From the NCBI RefSeq assembly GCF_012516375.2, contig NZ_CP051204.2:7921501-7985500 (forward strand): 64,000 nucleotides of DNA. The letters run 5' to 3'. Source of the DNA: Chitinophaga oryzae (GTDB lineage: Bacteria; Bacteroidota; Bacteroidia; Chitinophagales; Chitinophagaceae). The translations under genes and the position numbers were made by a program. Under the pieces are notes generated by a model. That model was not told where the DNA came from, ran no database searches, and was given only the letters and a program-made list of their open reading frames with translations. Of the stretch, positions 44,512 through 55,038 are shown in pieces (positions within the stretch are counted from its first letter, which is position 1; each line of letters begins with the position of its first letter).

Positions 44512-44669
44512 AGGAGTATTCTTTGTAACAGGTGAAAGATTGTTGTTTGTTTTCAGCATCATTACTTACCTCACATATCAACGATGATCACACTTCACAC
44601 CGCAATATTACTTTAAAAAATTAATTAATACGTTCTTTCTTCTCTAACCTTATCTTCGTCGTTAATTTC

Positions 44670-44748
44670 TTGTTAAAAAAAATGTTCCTTTATATTAGCA
44701 TCAATCCCCTTTGATGCGGCAAAATGCCATATCAAAGGGGATTTTTTC
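44670..44748 (+). terminator. Promoter-like pair followed by a hairpin terminator
   Basis: Arms 44703-44715 and 44731-44743 (AATCCCCTTTGAT) form a 13 bp perfect stem, with a further GGC-AAAAT-GCC stem inside, followed on the plus strand by TTTTTT. No plus-strand gene precedes it. TTG at 44670-44672 and TATATTAG at 44691-44698, 18 bp apart, form a near-consensus promoter just upstream, so a very short plus-strand RNA is possible. It may equally be an old terminator between aspS and the glucosaminidase gene. Confidence 0.5.
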
Positions 44749-44790
44749 GCTTCAAAAGCTCCGTATTGTGCAAAGATTGTGCCGGTAATC

Positions 44791-46539
44791 CTATTTTACC
44801 AGGCTGATCTTTAATTCATCAAGCTGGGCTTGACTGATCTCGGCCGGAGCGTCCATCATGACATCGCGTCCGTGATTGTTTTTCGGGAAAGCGATAAAGT
44901 CGCGGATACTCTCACTACCGCCTAAAAGCGAGCACAAGCGATCAAATCCGAAGGCGATACCGCCGTGCGGCGGTGCGCCATATTCAAAAGCTCCCAGCAG
45001 GAAGCCAAATTTGCGTTCTGCTTCTTCAGGTGACATTCCCAGCGCTGCGAACATTTTCTGCTGCAGATCGCGCTGGAAAATACGAATAGAGCCTCCTCCT
45101 ATTTCAGTGCCGTTCAATACGATATCGTATGCGTTAGCCTTAATGTTAGCGTACTGTGACATATCGTCCATAAGAGCGATCTGTTCCGGTTTCGGTGCGG
45201 TGAACGGATGGTGACGGGCCACCCAGCGATTTTCTTCTTCGGCGTATTCAAACAGCGGGAAGTCTATCACCCACAACGGTTTATATTCGTTTTTATTGCG
45301 GAAACCAAGGCGTTCGCCCATTTCCAGGCGCAGCTCGCTCATGGCCTTGCGGGTACGCTCTTCCCTGCCGGCCAGCACCAGGATGAGATCTCCGGGTTTC
45401 GCCTGACATTTTTGCGCCCACAGCTGCAATTGCTGTTCGTCAAAAAACTTATCAACCGAGCTCTTCAGTGTCCCATCTGTGTTGTATTTAACATAGATGA
45501 GGCCGCTCATACCGATTTGTGGTCTTTTCACCCATTCTGTCAGTTCATCGAGCTGTTTACGGGTATATTCGGAGCAGCCTGTAGCGGCGATAGCCACCAC
45601 GAGTTCTGCGTCGTCGAATACTTTAAAGCCTTTCTGTTTTACGGTATCGTTGAGATTGACCAGCTTCATATCGAAGCGGATATCCGGTTTATCATTGCCA
45701 TAATATTCCATGGCATCATCCCATGTCATACGCGGGAAATCGCCTTCGAACTCAATGCCTTTGATTTCTTTGAAGATATATTTCATCATACCTTCAAAAA
45801 CATTCAGTACATCTTCCTGTTCTACAAAGCTCATTTCACAGTCGATCTGGGTAAACTCCGGCTGGCGGTCGGCCCGGAGGTCTTCATCGCGGAAACATTT
45901 TACGATCTGGTAGTACCGATCATAACCACTCACCATCAACAATTGTTTAAAAGTCTGCGGTGACTGCGGCAAACCGTAGAACTGGTTAGGGTTCATACGG
46001 CTGGGCACCACGAAGTCGCGGGCGCCTTCCGGCGTGGAGTTGATCAGGAACGGTGTTTCGATATCGATGAAATTCCTCGTATGCAGGTAGTTACGCGCAG
46101 CGCGGCCTACTGCATACCGCAGTTCCAGGTTTTGTTTTACCGCGTTACGGCGGAGATCGAGATAGCGGTATTTCATGCGCAGTTCATCGCCCCCGTCGGT
46201 ATCGTCGGTGATGGTGAAAGGCGGTGTTTTAGCCGCATTCAGGATTTTATAGTCGCTCACCGTGATTTCGATGTCGCCGGTGGGGATATTTTTATTTTTA
46301 CTGGTACGCTCTGTCACCACCCCGGTCACCTGCACCACGAACTCACGGCCCAGCGGCTGTGCATCCAGTTTGTCATTGAGGCTCTCGTTGAACAACAGCT
46401 GAGTGATACCATAGCGGTCCCGCAGATCAAAAAAGTTGATGCTGCCAAATTTTCTGACTGTCTGTATCCATCCGGCCAGCGTCACCTCCTGGCCTATCTG
46501 CTCCATTCTTAACTCCCCGCAAGTGTGCGTCCTGTACAT
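44791..46539 (-). CDS. aspS: Aspartyl-tRNA synthetase
   Basis: 582-residue class IIb synthetase that charges tRNA-Asp. N-terminal OB-fold anticodon domain (about 1-110, [32 protein letters not shown]). Motif 2 is seen around [24 protein letters not shown], the bacterial GAD insertion lies at about 290-420, and motif 3 is [15 protein letters not shown]. Length and domain order match the bacterial-type enzyme. Monocistronic; the -7 element at 46643-46650 gives a leader of about 98 nt. Confidence 0.98.
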   Translation of the reverse strand: MYRTHTCGELRMEQIGQEVTLAGWIQTVRKFGSINFFDLRDRYGITQLLFNESLNDKLDAQPLGREFVVQVTGVVTERTSKNKNIPTGDIEITVSDYKILNAAKTPPFTITDDTDGGDELRMKYRYLDLRRNAVKQNLELRYAVGRAARNYLHTRNFIDIETPFLINSTPEGARDFVVPSRMNPNQFYGLPQSPQTFKQLLMVSGYDRYYQIVKCFRDEDLRADRQPEFTQIDCEMSFVEQEDVLNVFEGMMKYIFKEIKGIEFEGDFPRMTWDDAMEYYGNDKPDIRFDMKLVNLNDTVKQKGFKVFDDAELVVAIAATGCSEYTRKQLDELTEWVKRPQIGMSGLIYVKYNTDGTLKSSVDKFFDEQQLQLWAQKCQAKPGDLILVLAGREERTRKAMSELRLEMGERLGFRNKNEYKPLWVIDFPLFEYAEEENRWVARHHPFTAPKPEQIALMDDMSQYANIKANAYDIVLNGTEIGGGSIRIFQRDLQQKMFAALGMSPEEAERKFGFLLGAFEYGAPPHGGIAFGFDRLCSLLGGSESIRDFIAFPKNNHGRDVMMDAPAEISQAQLDELKISLVK

Positions 46540-46642
46540 GCGTAAAAAATTGAATTTTAATGTTTTATGGTTGAATCCCCGGATGTGCTGCCAGCTGTTC
46601 CGAGACCACTGTTCAGTTGTTCAGCCATACCTGTAAGGGGGG

Positions 46643-46650
46643 CAAAGATA
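46643..46650 (-). promoter_or_regulatory. aspS -7 element TATCTTTG
   Basis: Perfect TAnnTTTG match about 104 bp upstream of the aspS ATG, just beyond the stop of the FAD oxidoreductase gene. The leader shows no structure resembling a T-box. Confidence 0.5.
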
Positions 46651-46668
46651 CGGCATGATGCGGGCATT

Positions 46669-47718
46669 TCACCCCCCGGAGATGTTAAAATATCTATTTA
46701 TGTCTACTTCCGGCATCAGCAGGGCGTTCCCAGCCAATACTTCCGTAAAATGAGCCGCCATAAAGGGTGCCAGCGAACAGCCTTTGGTGCCCAATCCGTT
46801 AAAGATCCCCACGGCGGGCCTCTCCGGGTGCAGCCCCATCATGGGCCGGCGGTCATTACCGGAAGGACGCACCGCCGCCAGCTGGTACTCCACACTGTAA
46901 GGCACTTTCAACAGCTGCTGCAGCCCCTTCTCCAGCACCTCCCGTTGTTTGCCTGTGGGCAGGTCGTCGTCATAGTCCCACACAAAAGAAGACCCGGCCC
47001 AGAACAATTCCGGCCCGTAGGGCACCAGCGTAATGCTTTTTTTGATGATATCTTCGGTATGCAGCCCCGGGACCCTCACCCACAGCACTTCTCCCTTATT
47101 AGGCAAAAATGTCAGTTTATCGAACCAGGGGTTTTGCGTCGTAGCCACCCCATCGCAGAAAATAATTTTCTGTGCGGTAACGTCGCCGTAACGAACGCCC
47201 GTGGCTGTCATCTCCAGCTCGCCCAGGTTCAGATGCGCCTCCCGCAACGCCCCCATATTGGCCAGGAACTGCCGCCAGGCGGGCAGCAACACCCGCAGGT
47301 TGACAGTAGCCCCTTTTATAATGGCTGCGCCGAAAGGCTGGTCCAGGACCTCCTCATATTCCATCCGCTCCGGCTGCAAGGTATACGGACCGCCGGCGGC
47401 TTTCTTCATAAAAGCTTCCTGCATTTGCTGCGAAGGGAACACATTCCACAACCGGCGCTCCGTGAGCACCTGTATCTGCAGCAGTTCGGACAACCTGCGG
47501 TAAGCATCCCGGGCAAACGGGTAGATGGTATCGTACATCCACGCCGGTTCAAACCTGCGCCCGGAAACCGGGTTAATAACGCCCGCCGCCACCCGCGACG
47601 CACTGTTGGATTTTGCATCGTCTACCACCAGCACCTTTTTACCCGCCTGCCACAACGACCAGCTCAGCATGGTACCGGCAATCCCCTGTCCTACTATGAT
47701 GTAATCTACGCTTGTCAT
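46669..47718 (-). CDS. FAD-dependent oxidoreductase (DAO family)
   Basis: 349 residues. N-terminal Rossmann dinucleotide motif VDYIIVGQGIAGTMLSW followed by the acidic strand end VLVVDD, then SASRVAAGVINPVSGRRF, a loop also seen in glycine-oxidase and MnmC C-terminal-like proteins. The C-terminal GLGTKGCSLAPFMAAHF closes the flavin site. The substrate is not evident; relatives in Bacteroidota are annotated only as FAD-binding oxidoreductases. It lies between the A2M gene and aspS, both separately transcribed. Confidence 0.88.
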   Translation of the reverse strand: MTSVDYIIVGQGIAGTMLSWSLWQAGKKVLVVDDAKSNSASRVAAGVINPVSGRRFEPAWMYDTIYPFARDAYRRLSELLQIQVLTERRLWNVFPSQQMQEAFMKKAAGGPYTLQPERMEYEEVLDQPFGAAIIKGATVNLRVLLPAWRQFLANMGALREAHLNLGELEMTATGVRYGDVTAQKIIFCDGVATTQNPWFDKLTFLPNKGEVLWVRVPGLHTEDIIKKSITLVPYGPELFWAGSSFVWDYDDDLPTGKQREVLEKGLQQLLKVPYSVEYQLAAVRPSGNDRRPMMGLHPERPAVGIFNGLGTKGCSLAPFMAAHFTEVLAGNALLMPEVDINRYFNISGG

Positions 47719-47760
47719 ACTATCTGTTCATCTGAAGTCCTAAAAATACCCATAAAAGTG

Positions 47761-47795
47761 GAAAGCCCCGCCGGTATAATACCAGCGGGGCTTTC
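47761..47795 (-). terminator. Terminator of the alpha-2-macroglobulin gene
   Basis: Arms 47761-47771 and 47785-47795 (GAAAGCCCCGC) continue through an inner GGTAT/ATACC stem, giving an almost unbroken 16 bp hairpin 35 bp past the stop codon, followed by CACTTTTAT. Confidence 0.75.
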
Positions 47796-47829
47796 TGAAA
47801 GCGGAAATCAGTTTATCCTGTCCGGGTTG

Positions 47830-50800
47830 TTATTTCTCCACTACCTTCACATTGATTCCTTCGCTGTGGGCGCTGAACTCCGGTGCATACATACACTGTG
47901 CGGTGCTGATGCCATTGGAGAACTTACCCTGATGCGTTACAAACAATGCATACTCAAATACATAAGTACCTTTCGGCAGATAACTGAAGAAGAAATCCGT
48001 AGACGCGTCTTTGGTGCTTTCGTAGTAGCTGAGGCCATTCTGCCATTTAGCGCTGCTCAGTACGTTCTGCGGCTCAAAGCAGGCGGCCCGCATGTCTTTC
48101 AGGTGAATATACTCCATAGTCCTGTCTACCCTGAGCACAATCCTCACTTTTACCTTGTCGCCCACTTTCAGCTCATTGCCTTCGGCGATTTTAGTCAGCA
48201 CCGGGCCTTTATCTGAACTTACTTCTTTATACAGTTCTTTTTCCAGTACCAGTGGTGTTTTAGCGGCGGTAATTTTGTCCAGCTCTTCAAAATACTGCCA
48301 GTATACGGCGCCCCAGGAAGGCTGTCCTTTGCTGTCTTTCACCGTCACCTTGATATTACCCATATCGGCTTTTACATCTTTTGCATCGATGTGCTGTTTA
48401 AAGTAGCCGGTACCTGCTTCAGCAGTTTGTTGTTTGCTGCTGATGGTTTCCTGGCCCAGCTGTATATCTACTTCCGGGCTGGCGGTGAGCCAGTTGCTGC
48501 CCTGCAGTAACATCGCGTAGCAGGCGTCGGCAGTGGATTTGGTGGTGCTCCAGTTATTGGTCTGTTTGTTTTTCAGCAGCCATGTTTTCATATCGGCAAC
48601 AGCCGCTTCGTCTTTACCAGCCACCTGGAAAGCTTCTATCAGCAGCGCCTGTGTTTCTATCGGCGCCTGGTGCCAGCCATAACCGGCTACTACATCTTTC
48701 CAGTACATGCCCATTTCCGGATGGTTGATGGCATTTTCCTTCAGTGACTTCAGGATAGCGGCAGGCGTGGCTTTATCACCTTTTTTGAACTGGCTCAGGG
48801 CAACCATACCTTGTGCATAACGGCCCATTTTAGTCCAGAACTGCTGCTGCTGCCCGGCGTAATAATTAAAGGAAGCTTCCATGCCTTTCGGTACCGGCTG
48901 GTCAAAGAAGCTGCGGGCATACAGGTATTGCACCTGTATTTCACTGATCTGTTGTTTTTTCAGATCTGCCTTGTTTTTGATCAGCTGATGGTAATCTTTG
49001 TCCAGCTGCCTGTCCAGGTACTGCATAGCTTTGTTCGCAATGCTGGCGGCCACAGGATCATTTACGCTGGTCAGCTGTTGCAGGTGACCAATACCGGCCA
49101 GAATGTACTGGGTGATATAACGATCGGCCCACATGCCGTTGAACCAGGCAAAAGAGCCGTCTGGCTGCTGTTTCGCTGCCAGCTGGTCGAGCGCGGATTT
49201 TCTTTCGCGCTGCATCCGTTGCAGGTCAAACAGCAGGGCGATATTTTTCTTCTGCTGTGCTTCGTTTTTCGCTTCCAGCACCCAGGGCGTCTGTTGCAAC
49301 AGCAGGGATTTCAGTTCTTCATTTTTCTGCAGGTTGCTCAGCAGTGCTGCGGTGTCCGTGGTTTTCCATTTCTCAAAAACCTGCCGGATACCGGGAACGT
49401 TCTTTGTGATATGCGTAGCCAATGCGTTGGCATAGTAGCGGTTAAACACCTGCTCGGAGCAATCGTACGGATACTCCATCAGGTATGGTAGCGCCTGTAC
49501 GGCATACCAGGCCGGGTTGCTGGTATATTCCACCGTAACACCCTGCTGGCGCAGTGTAGATGAAGCGCCTGACTGCAGCAGTTTCTCAAAGGTGAAAGTA
49601 TGTTTACCGTCGCCACGTACCGGCAGCGGCATAGACTCTGTTACCAGCATGGAGTTGGTCAATACCGGCAGTGCATTTTCTTCGCCGTCGCTGTAATTGC
49701 CGGATTGTGCTTTCACGCGGTACAGCAGCGCACTGGTGAAGTTGCGCGGCACCTGTAACTGGAAGGTCACTACAGTGCTCTGACCGGCGTTAGCGGTAAA
49801 ATGCTGTACCGGGAAAATATTCTGGAACCAGCCATCCACCGGCTGCATCGTAGCAGCATCCAGCAGTTCAAGATGGGCCTGGCCGATCAGTTGAGAATCG
49901 GTCAGATTGCTCACTTTGGCGGTGAAATCAATTTTGTCGCCGGCCCTTACGAAGCGGGGCGCGTTGGGCACCACCATCAGTTGTTTCTGTGTAACGATGC
50001 TGGCGCTGACGCTGCCAAAAGCAGCGTCCTGCGTATGTGCCAGTCCCTGGAAGTTCCACTTGGTGAGGGCTTCCGGCATGGTGAATTCGAAGGACAGTTT
50101 TCCGTCTTTGTCAGTACGCAGCTCCGGCAGGAAGAAAGCGGTTTCCTGGAAGTTCTTGCGCACAGGAACATTACCGGTATTGTTTTCCGGTGTTTTGGGT
50201 GTTTCTTCCGGGGCAGCGGAGTCTGCTGCCTGTTCTGTTACGTAGTTCATGGAGCGCGCTGCGGATTCTTTCATCACCTCTTTCCGCTGTACAGCGGCCG
50301 GCGCGGGCGCCATGGCCATCGCAGCACCGGCAACTCCCCGTATTCTCACATTATGCGCACTACCTGCCAGTTTCTCATACGTACCATTGCCCATTCCCCA
50401 ACCGAAGAAGTTCAGCACGTCATAGCTTTTCTCCTTAGCAGCGGCGCCCTGTCTGTCTGTTTCGAAATAATACTGGGAAGTCACCATATTGAAGTTATCA
50501 TAGCCGTGGTACACGAGGCGGCCACGGGACAGGATATCAGGATAGATATCAGGTTTGCTCCAATGATGTGGCACAAAAGCATCCAGCGACGCATCGTACA
50601 TGGAAGCCAGCATTTCGGCAGCGGCTTTCTCCCCTTTGTAACCGGTAATTTCCACGCTCCACTTTTCTTTTTCTCCCGGCAGCAGCTTATCGCGGTGGGT
50701 ACCGATTTTGATGTCCAGGTCTTTATTATCCCAGGGTACCTGGATGGTCTGCTGGGCGATAAATACCCGGTTATCTTTCACGAAGACGTAATCAAGCCCA

Positions 50801-53800
50801 ATACCGCCACGGTCTTCTTCGGTGACGTTATAGTCATACTGTTTTACGCCATCCAGGTTGATGTTGGTCATCTGTGAAGACTGACCTATCCGGGTAAGGA
50901 ATTGTAAAATGTTCAGGTCTTTGGCAGAGGAGCCTAATATAACGGCGCCTTTCTTACCCGGCTCTGTCTTGGCTTCCGGCTGATAGCTCCACAGGTAAGC
51001 AGGAGCGGCGAGCGTTTTAGCGCGTACGTCTACCAGTTCAAAGACAGCTTTCTGTACCACAGGCTGCCCGTTTTTATCGGTAGCGCTTACCACCAGTTCG
51101 TAGTAGCCGGGGGTAAGTTTTTTGCTGTCTACCGTCACTTCGCCGGTAGCGGTGCTGGTGAACTGTTGTTCCCATACCGCCGGTTTACGGGGCCATTTGT
51201 CTTTTTCGTCTTCATCATGGTAGATGTCCAGCGGGAAGTCTTTGATATAGGCTGCTTCCGTGATTACGAACTGGTCTGCCTGTTCCCAGTAGCGGAGACG
51301 CAGCAGTCGCTTGTTGGGTTCCAGCGGCTGTACCGTTGCTTTAACGGAGGCTTGTTCAAATGCGCCGTTCAGGTTGCGGGTAAAGACGCGTACATCTTTC
51401 AGTGCGCCGGCTTCTACGCGCTCGGGCACCTGTATGTTGATTTCCATCGACTGGTAGCCCGCGGCTATTGACTGGCTGGCACTGCGGGTTTCTCCGTTCA
51501 GGTCCGTTACGTCTGCCGATACTACATAAGTGAAGATGGGTTTCTGATCGGGAGATACGGTCTTGTCCGGCAATGCGGGGAAGCTTACTTTAAAGTGGCC
51601 GTTCTCGTCGGTAGTTGTTTCACCGTGGGCAATTTCACGGGAAGCCCCCGCTGGCAAATACCCTCTGAATAACCAGGGGTACGGGAAACGGGTCCTTCTT
51701 TCCACGCGGTATTTCACGGTAGCGCCGTTGATGTTGTTACCGGCGTAGGCCAGGGCCTTGCCTTCGGTGGTAACGGTTTCCCCTAAACGATAAGTACCTT
51801 TGATGGTATCAAACTCGACATAGAACTTAGGGCGTTTGTATTCTTCCACGCGGAAGGATTGTGCGCCATAACTTTTCGTATCCCGCAGGACATAGTTGCC
51901 ATTGAGGCGGCCTTCCGGCAGTATGAATTTTCCTGAGAAAGCGCCGTATTCGTTGGACGTAACCACAATAGAATCTACTTTCTCGCTGTTGGCATCATAT
52001 AAAACAAAGATGCTTTTCATGCCTTTGATCACGTTGCTGGTTTTCTTACCGGCTTCCTGCTCCAAAGCGATCCCTTTGAAATAAAGGGTCTGTCCGGGGC
52101 GGTAGATACTTCTGTCGGTGAACAGGAAAATGCGCGGTTTGGGTTTAAGCTCACCGTCCTGATACCTGTAGATGTATTTGTGATCATCGAGGAAGAGGAT
52201 GTCTCCCTGGCGTTCCCACTTGAGCCGCACCGAGCGGTTGCCGGTACCTTTCATGTTCAGTTCAGCAGAACCGTTAGCGGCGGTGACGGTAGACTGCAGT
52301 TGTACCCATTTCTCTTTTCCGTCGGCCCATTCCTGGCTGAAGGCGGTCAGTTTGGTGCCTGGCAGGGGTTTACCGGTGCTGCGGTCCAGGGCAATGAACG
52401 TTGCGTTGTTTTCCAGGTAGCTGATATTGGATACCCAGGCAAACTGCAGCGCCATCGGGTTTTCTTTCAGCTCGAAACCGGGTTTGATGCTGGCGAGGAT
52501 AATGTATTGTCCCAGCGGGAGGGCATCGATTTTTATTTCTGCCGCGTGGTGGTTGTAGTCTTTCGGGTCGGGCAGGGATTGTTCCCAGGCTTTCACCGGT
52601 TTTTTGTCCAGCAGCAGTCTCCAGTACCTGTTCTGACGGTCGCTGTAGTCGTTCTGCGCCAGCCGGAGGGCGGCGGCAAAAGCTTCATCCACCTGTAGTA
52701 TGCGCAGGTATATTTTGTCGGCGTTTTTGTATTTCACCAGGGTTCGGAAAGGCAGGGAGGGCACGTTTACCTTTTCTGTTGTCAGTTCGAGGGATTGTGC
52801 TTTGATTTCGGCCAGCAGGTTGGAGCAGTCGGCTGCGCCTTGTGTTCCCGGGCCTTTCTGTGTGGCTTGTTCACATATTTCTTTGGCTTTTGCCAGGTTG
52901 GCCGTGCTGTCTGCTTTACCGTACAGGGCGTTGCCGATATAGGTATTGGCCAGCAGGGCCAGCACACCGGTCACTTCTTTTTCACTGTTGTAGACCACCG
53001 TCATTTCCTCCAGTGCTTTGCGGTACAGGGAGGCTTTATCTTCCGCTACAGAGATCTGCTGCATGTATTGGACCCTTTCGAGGTCAATATCCAGCAGGGC
53101 TGTTTTATCATTTTCGTGCAGGCGTGTCAGTTGTTGCAGTACGAGGATGGCCTGGTATTGCAGCGAAGCTTTGTCTGTGGCGGCAAACGAGTGCCGGGCA
53201 AAAGTGGCAGCCGGCGCGAAGGCGGTTGGGTCGTCGGGTTCGAACTGGTTTACCGGTTTGGCGAGGGTGTTTTCGCCCGATTTAAAATAGTCCAGTGCAC
53301 GGTGGGCCAGCAGGTCGAACAGTACGGGGCGGAGCTGGCGGGTGCCGGCGCCTTTGACCAGGATAGGGTCAAAATCCCCGATGGGTGTTTTTTCCAGGGT
53401 GGCTTTGTCGGCGAGCGACGCCTGGTAGGCGGCGGTAATCTGGCTGTGGAGGTATTCCTGGCTCCAGGAGGTAATGTCCGGGCCGGGTTTCTCGTCAGCA
53501 ATGGCAGTGCGGTTATAGAGCCGGTACCGGTTGTTGCGGAGATAGTTCAGCAATACTTCGGCTTTGATGCTTTGCAGGATGGCCTGCTGGGCGCCTTTGG
53601 CCGCAGCGATTTTCTGATCGAGCTTTTCCAGGTTTTGCTGGATGCTGCTGTCGCTCAGCTGATCGGTATATTTCATCTGATAGATGAGCGCTTTGATCTG
53701 CTGGGCCGGCAGGTTGTCTTTCACCGCCCGGGCATAGATCAGGTCTACTTCACCCAGCGCGGATTTAGGCAGATTCTTGTCGTCGAGGGCGGTCACTTTC

Positions 53801-53883
53801 TTCCAGGAATTGTCATAATAGGTCTGAGCCATCACGCTGTTGGTTAAGAATAAAACAATGAATAATGAGAGGCATAAACGCAT
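47830..53883 (-). CDS. Alpha-2-macroglobulin family protein with thioester
   Basis: 2,017 residues. Signal peptide (RLCLSLFIVLFLTNSVMA-QT) without a lipobox cysteine; a helical N-terminal part to about 400; MG domains, with MG2 at about 590 (FTDRSIYRPGQTLYFKG); a low-complexity bait-like segment at about 1190-1240 (AADSAAPEETPKTPENN); the A2M domain at about 1244-1330 (FQETAFFLPELRTDKDGKLSFEFTMPEALTKW). The thioester motif is PYDCSEQ with C1475, inside a helical thioester domain to about 1780, then a receptor-like beta domain. The family traps attacking proteases covalently in the periplasm or at the surface. No pbpC neighbour is present, unlike the enterobacterial yfhM-pbpC pair. Confidence 0.95.
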   Translation of the reverse strand: MRLCLSLFIVLFLTNSVMAQTYYDNSWKKVTALDDKNLPKSALGEVDLIYARAVKDNLPAQQIKALIYQMKYTDQLSDSSIQQNLEKLDQKIAAAKGAQQAILQSIKAEVLLNYLRNNRYRLYNRTAIADEKPGPDITSWSQEYLHSQITAAYQASLADKATLEKTPIGDFDPILVKGAGTRQLRPVLFDLLAHRALDYFKSGENTLAKPVNQFEPDDPTAFAPAATFARHSFAATDKASLQYQAILVLQQLTRLHENDKTALLDIDLERVQYMQQISVAEDKASLYRKALEEMTVVYNSEKEVTGVLALLANTYIGNALYGKADSTANLAKAKEICEQATQKGPGTQGAADCSNLLAEIKAQSLELTTEKVNVPSLPFRTLVKYKNADKIYLRILQVDEAFAAALRLAQNDYSDRQNRYWRLLLDKKPVKAWEQSLPDPKDYNHHAAEIKIDALPLGQYIILASIKPGFELKENPMALQFAWVSNISYLENNATFIALDRSTGKPLPGTKLTAFSQEWADGKEKWVQLQSTVTAANGSAELNMKGTGNRSVRLKWERQGDILFLDDHKYIYRYQDGELKPKPRIFLFTDRSIYRPGQTLYFKGIALEQEAGKKTSNVIKGMKSIFVLYDANSEKVDSIVVTSNEYGAFSGKFILPEGRLNGNYVLRDTKSYGAQSFRVEEYKRPKFYVEFDTIKGTYRLGETVTTEGKALAYAGNNINGATVKYRVERRTRFPYPWLFRGYLPAGASREIAHGETTTDENGHFKVSFPALPDKTVSPDQKPIFTYVVSADVTDLNGETRSASQSIAAGYQSMEINIQVPERVEAGALKDVRVFTRNLNGAFEQASVKATVQPLEPNKRLLRLRYWEQADQFVITEAAYIKDFPLDIYHDEDEKDKWPRKPAVWEQQFTSTATGEVTVDSKKLTPGYYELVVSATDKNGQPVVQKAVFELVDVRAKTLAAPAYLWSYQPEAKTEPGKKGAVILGSSAKDLNILQFLTRIGQSSQMTNINLDGVKQYDYNVTEEDRGGIGLDYVFVKDNRVFIAQQTIQVPWDNKDLDIKIGTHRDKLLPGEKEKWSVEITGYKGEKAAAEMLASMYDASLDAFVPHHWSKPDIYPDILSRGRLVYHGYDNFNMVTSQYYFETDRQGAAAKEKSYDVLNFFGWGMGNGTYEKLAGSAHNVRIRGVAGAAMAMAPAPAAVQRKEVMKESAARSMNYVTEQAADSAAPEETPKTPENNTGNVPVRKNFQETAFFLPELRTDKDGKLSFEFTMPEALTKWNFQGLAHTQDAAFGSVSASIVTQKQLMVVPNAPRFVRAGDKIDFTAKVSNLTDSQLIGQAHLELLDAATMQPVDGWFQNIFPVQHFTANAGQSTVVTFQLQVPRNFTSALLYRVKAQSGNYSDGEENALPVLTNSMLVTESMPLPVRGDGKHTFTFEKLLQSGASSTLRQQGVTVEYTSNPAWYAVQALPYLMEYPYDCSEQVFNRYYANALATHITKNVPGIRQVFEKWKTTDTAALLSNLQKNEELKSLLLQQTPWVLEAKNEAQQKKNIALLFDLQRMQRERKSALDQLAAKQQPDGSFAWFNGMWADRYITQYILAGIGHLQQLTSVNDPVAASIANKAMQYLDRQLDKDYHQLIKNKADLKKQQISEIQVQYLYARSFFDQPVPKGMEASFNYYAGQQQQFWTKMGRYAQGMVALSQFKKGDKATPAAILKSLKENAINHPEMGMYWKDVVAGYGWHQAPIETQALLIEAFQVAGKDEAAVADMKTWLLKNKQTNNWSTTKSTADACYAMLLQGSNWLTASPEVDIQLGQETISSKQQTAEAGTGYFKQHIDAKDVKADMGNIKVTVKDSKGQPSWGAVYWQYFEELDKITAAKTPLVLEKELYKEVSSDKGPVLTKIAEGNELKVGDKVKVRIVLRVDRTMEYIHLKDMRAACFEPQNVLSSAKWQNGLSYYESTKDASTDFFFSYLPKGTYVFEYALFVTHQGKFSNGISTAQCMYAPEFSAHSEGINVKVVEK

Positions 53884-53963
53884 ATATATCGCTATTTACG
53901 GGTAAGTTAGTCTTTTTGTACAGGATGCAGGAATTACAAAGGTTTCCATAAGGGGGTCAAAAA

Positions 53964-54006
53964 AAAGGTGAAAAGTGCTGGGAGACCCGCTTCACTTTTC
54001 ACCTTT
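53964..54006 (-). terminator. Terminator of sucD
   Basis: Arms 53964-53977 and 53993-54006 (AAAGGTGAAAAGTG) form a 14 bp perfect stem 22 bp past the sucD stop. On the minus strand the hairpin is followed by TTTTT. Confidence 0.8.
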
Positions 54007-54028
54007 CAAATATATGTGGGTAAACTGA

Positions 54029-54916
54029 TTAAGCCAGTGCAGCCTTTTTGCTCAGCACTTCAGCCATCGTTTTACCGATGTTGGCAGGGCTTTCCACTAC
54101 GGTAACGCCGCATTCTGCCATGATTTTCATTTTAGCGGCAGCAGTATCTTCCGCACCACCGATGATAGCACCGGCGTGGCCCATACGGCGGCCCGGAGGC
54201 GCTGTCTGGCCGGCGATGAAGCCTACTACCGGTTTGGTGCCGTATTCCTTGATCCAGCGGGCAGCGTCAGCTTCCATGCTACCACCGATTTCACCGATCA
54301 TGATGATACCTTCTGTTTCAGGGTCGTTCATGAGCAGCTCCACCGCATCTTTGGTGGGGGTGCCGATGATCGGGTCGCCACCGATACCGATAGCGGTAGA
54401 AACACCCAGACCGGCTTTAACTACCTGATCAGCAGCTTCGTAGGTCAGGGTACCGGATTTGGATACGATACCGATTTTACCTTTTTTGAAGATGAAGCCG
54501 GGCATGATACCTACTTTAGCTTCTTCAGCGGTGATAACACCGGGGCAGTTAGGCCCGATGAGGCGGGTATTGGAACCTTGCAGGAAGTTTTTAGCCTTGA
54601 TCATGTCCTGAACAGGGATACCTTCCGTAATACATACTACCAGGGCAATACCAGCTTCGGCAGCTTCCATGATCGCGTCGGCGGCAAATGCCGGCGGTAC
54701 AAAAATGATGGATACATTGGCGCCGGTAGCTTTTACCGCGTCGGCCACGGTGTTGAACACCGGGCGCTCCAGGTGGGAAGTACCGCCTTTACCGGGGGTA
54801 ACACCGCCTACAACCTGGGTACCGTATTCGATCATCTGTGTAGCATGGAAAGTACCTTCAGTACCGGTAAATCCCTGCACGATCACTTTGCTATCCTTAT
54901 TAACTAAAACACTCAT
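54029..54916 (-). CDS. sucD: Succinyl-CoA synthetase subunit alpha
   Basis: 295-residue alpha subunit of the TCA-cycle enzyme that makes ATP or GTP from succinyl-CoA. The CoA-binding Rossmann part has [23 protein letters not shown]. The phosphorylated histidine is H247 in [12 protein letters not shown]. Length is normal. The beta-subunit gene sucC is not adjacent, and the gene is alone between a promoter (54968-54975) and a strong terminator (53964-54006). Confidence 0.97.
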   Translation of the reverse strand: MSVLVNKDSKVIVQGFTGTEGTFHATQMIEYGTQVVGGVTPGKGGTSHLERPVFNTVADAVKATGANVSIIFVPPAFAADAIMEAAEAGIALVVCITEGIPVQDMIKAKNFLQGSNTRLIGPNCPGVITAEEAKVGIMPGFIFKKGKIGIVSKSGTLTYEAADQVVKAGLGVSTAIGIGGDPIIGTPTKDAVELLMNDPETEGIIMIGEIGGSMEADAARWIKEYGTKPVVGFIAGQTAPPGRRMGHAGAIIGGAEDTAAAKMKIMAECGVTVVESPANIGKTMAEVLSKKAALA

Positions 54917-54967
54917 CGCGCTTGTTTTATTGGTTTATTATTTTATATGTTTCTTCTATAGGTGCGG

Positions 54968-54975
54968 CAAAAATA
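54968..54975 (-). promoter_or_regulatory. sucD -7 element TATTTTTG
   Basis: Perfect TAnnTTTG match 52 bp upstream of the sucD ATG. It lies 63 bp past the stop of the MlaF-like gene, so sucD is probably a separate transcript. Confidence 0.5.
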
Positions 54976-55038
54976 AGCCGATTTCCATAATTCTGCAATT
55001 TATGGCCTTTAAGATAAAGCTACCAATTCACAGGGAAA

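Noticed and set aside
46567..48216. Plus-strand frame of 549 codons
   Set aside because: It is antisense to the FAD oxidoreductase and the end of the A2M gene, both with clear domains, and crosses the A2M terminator.
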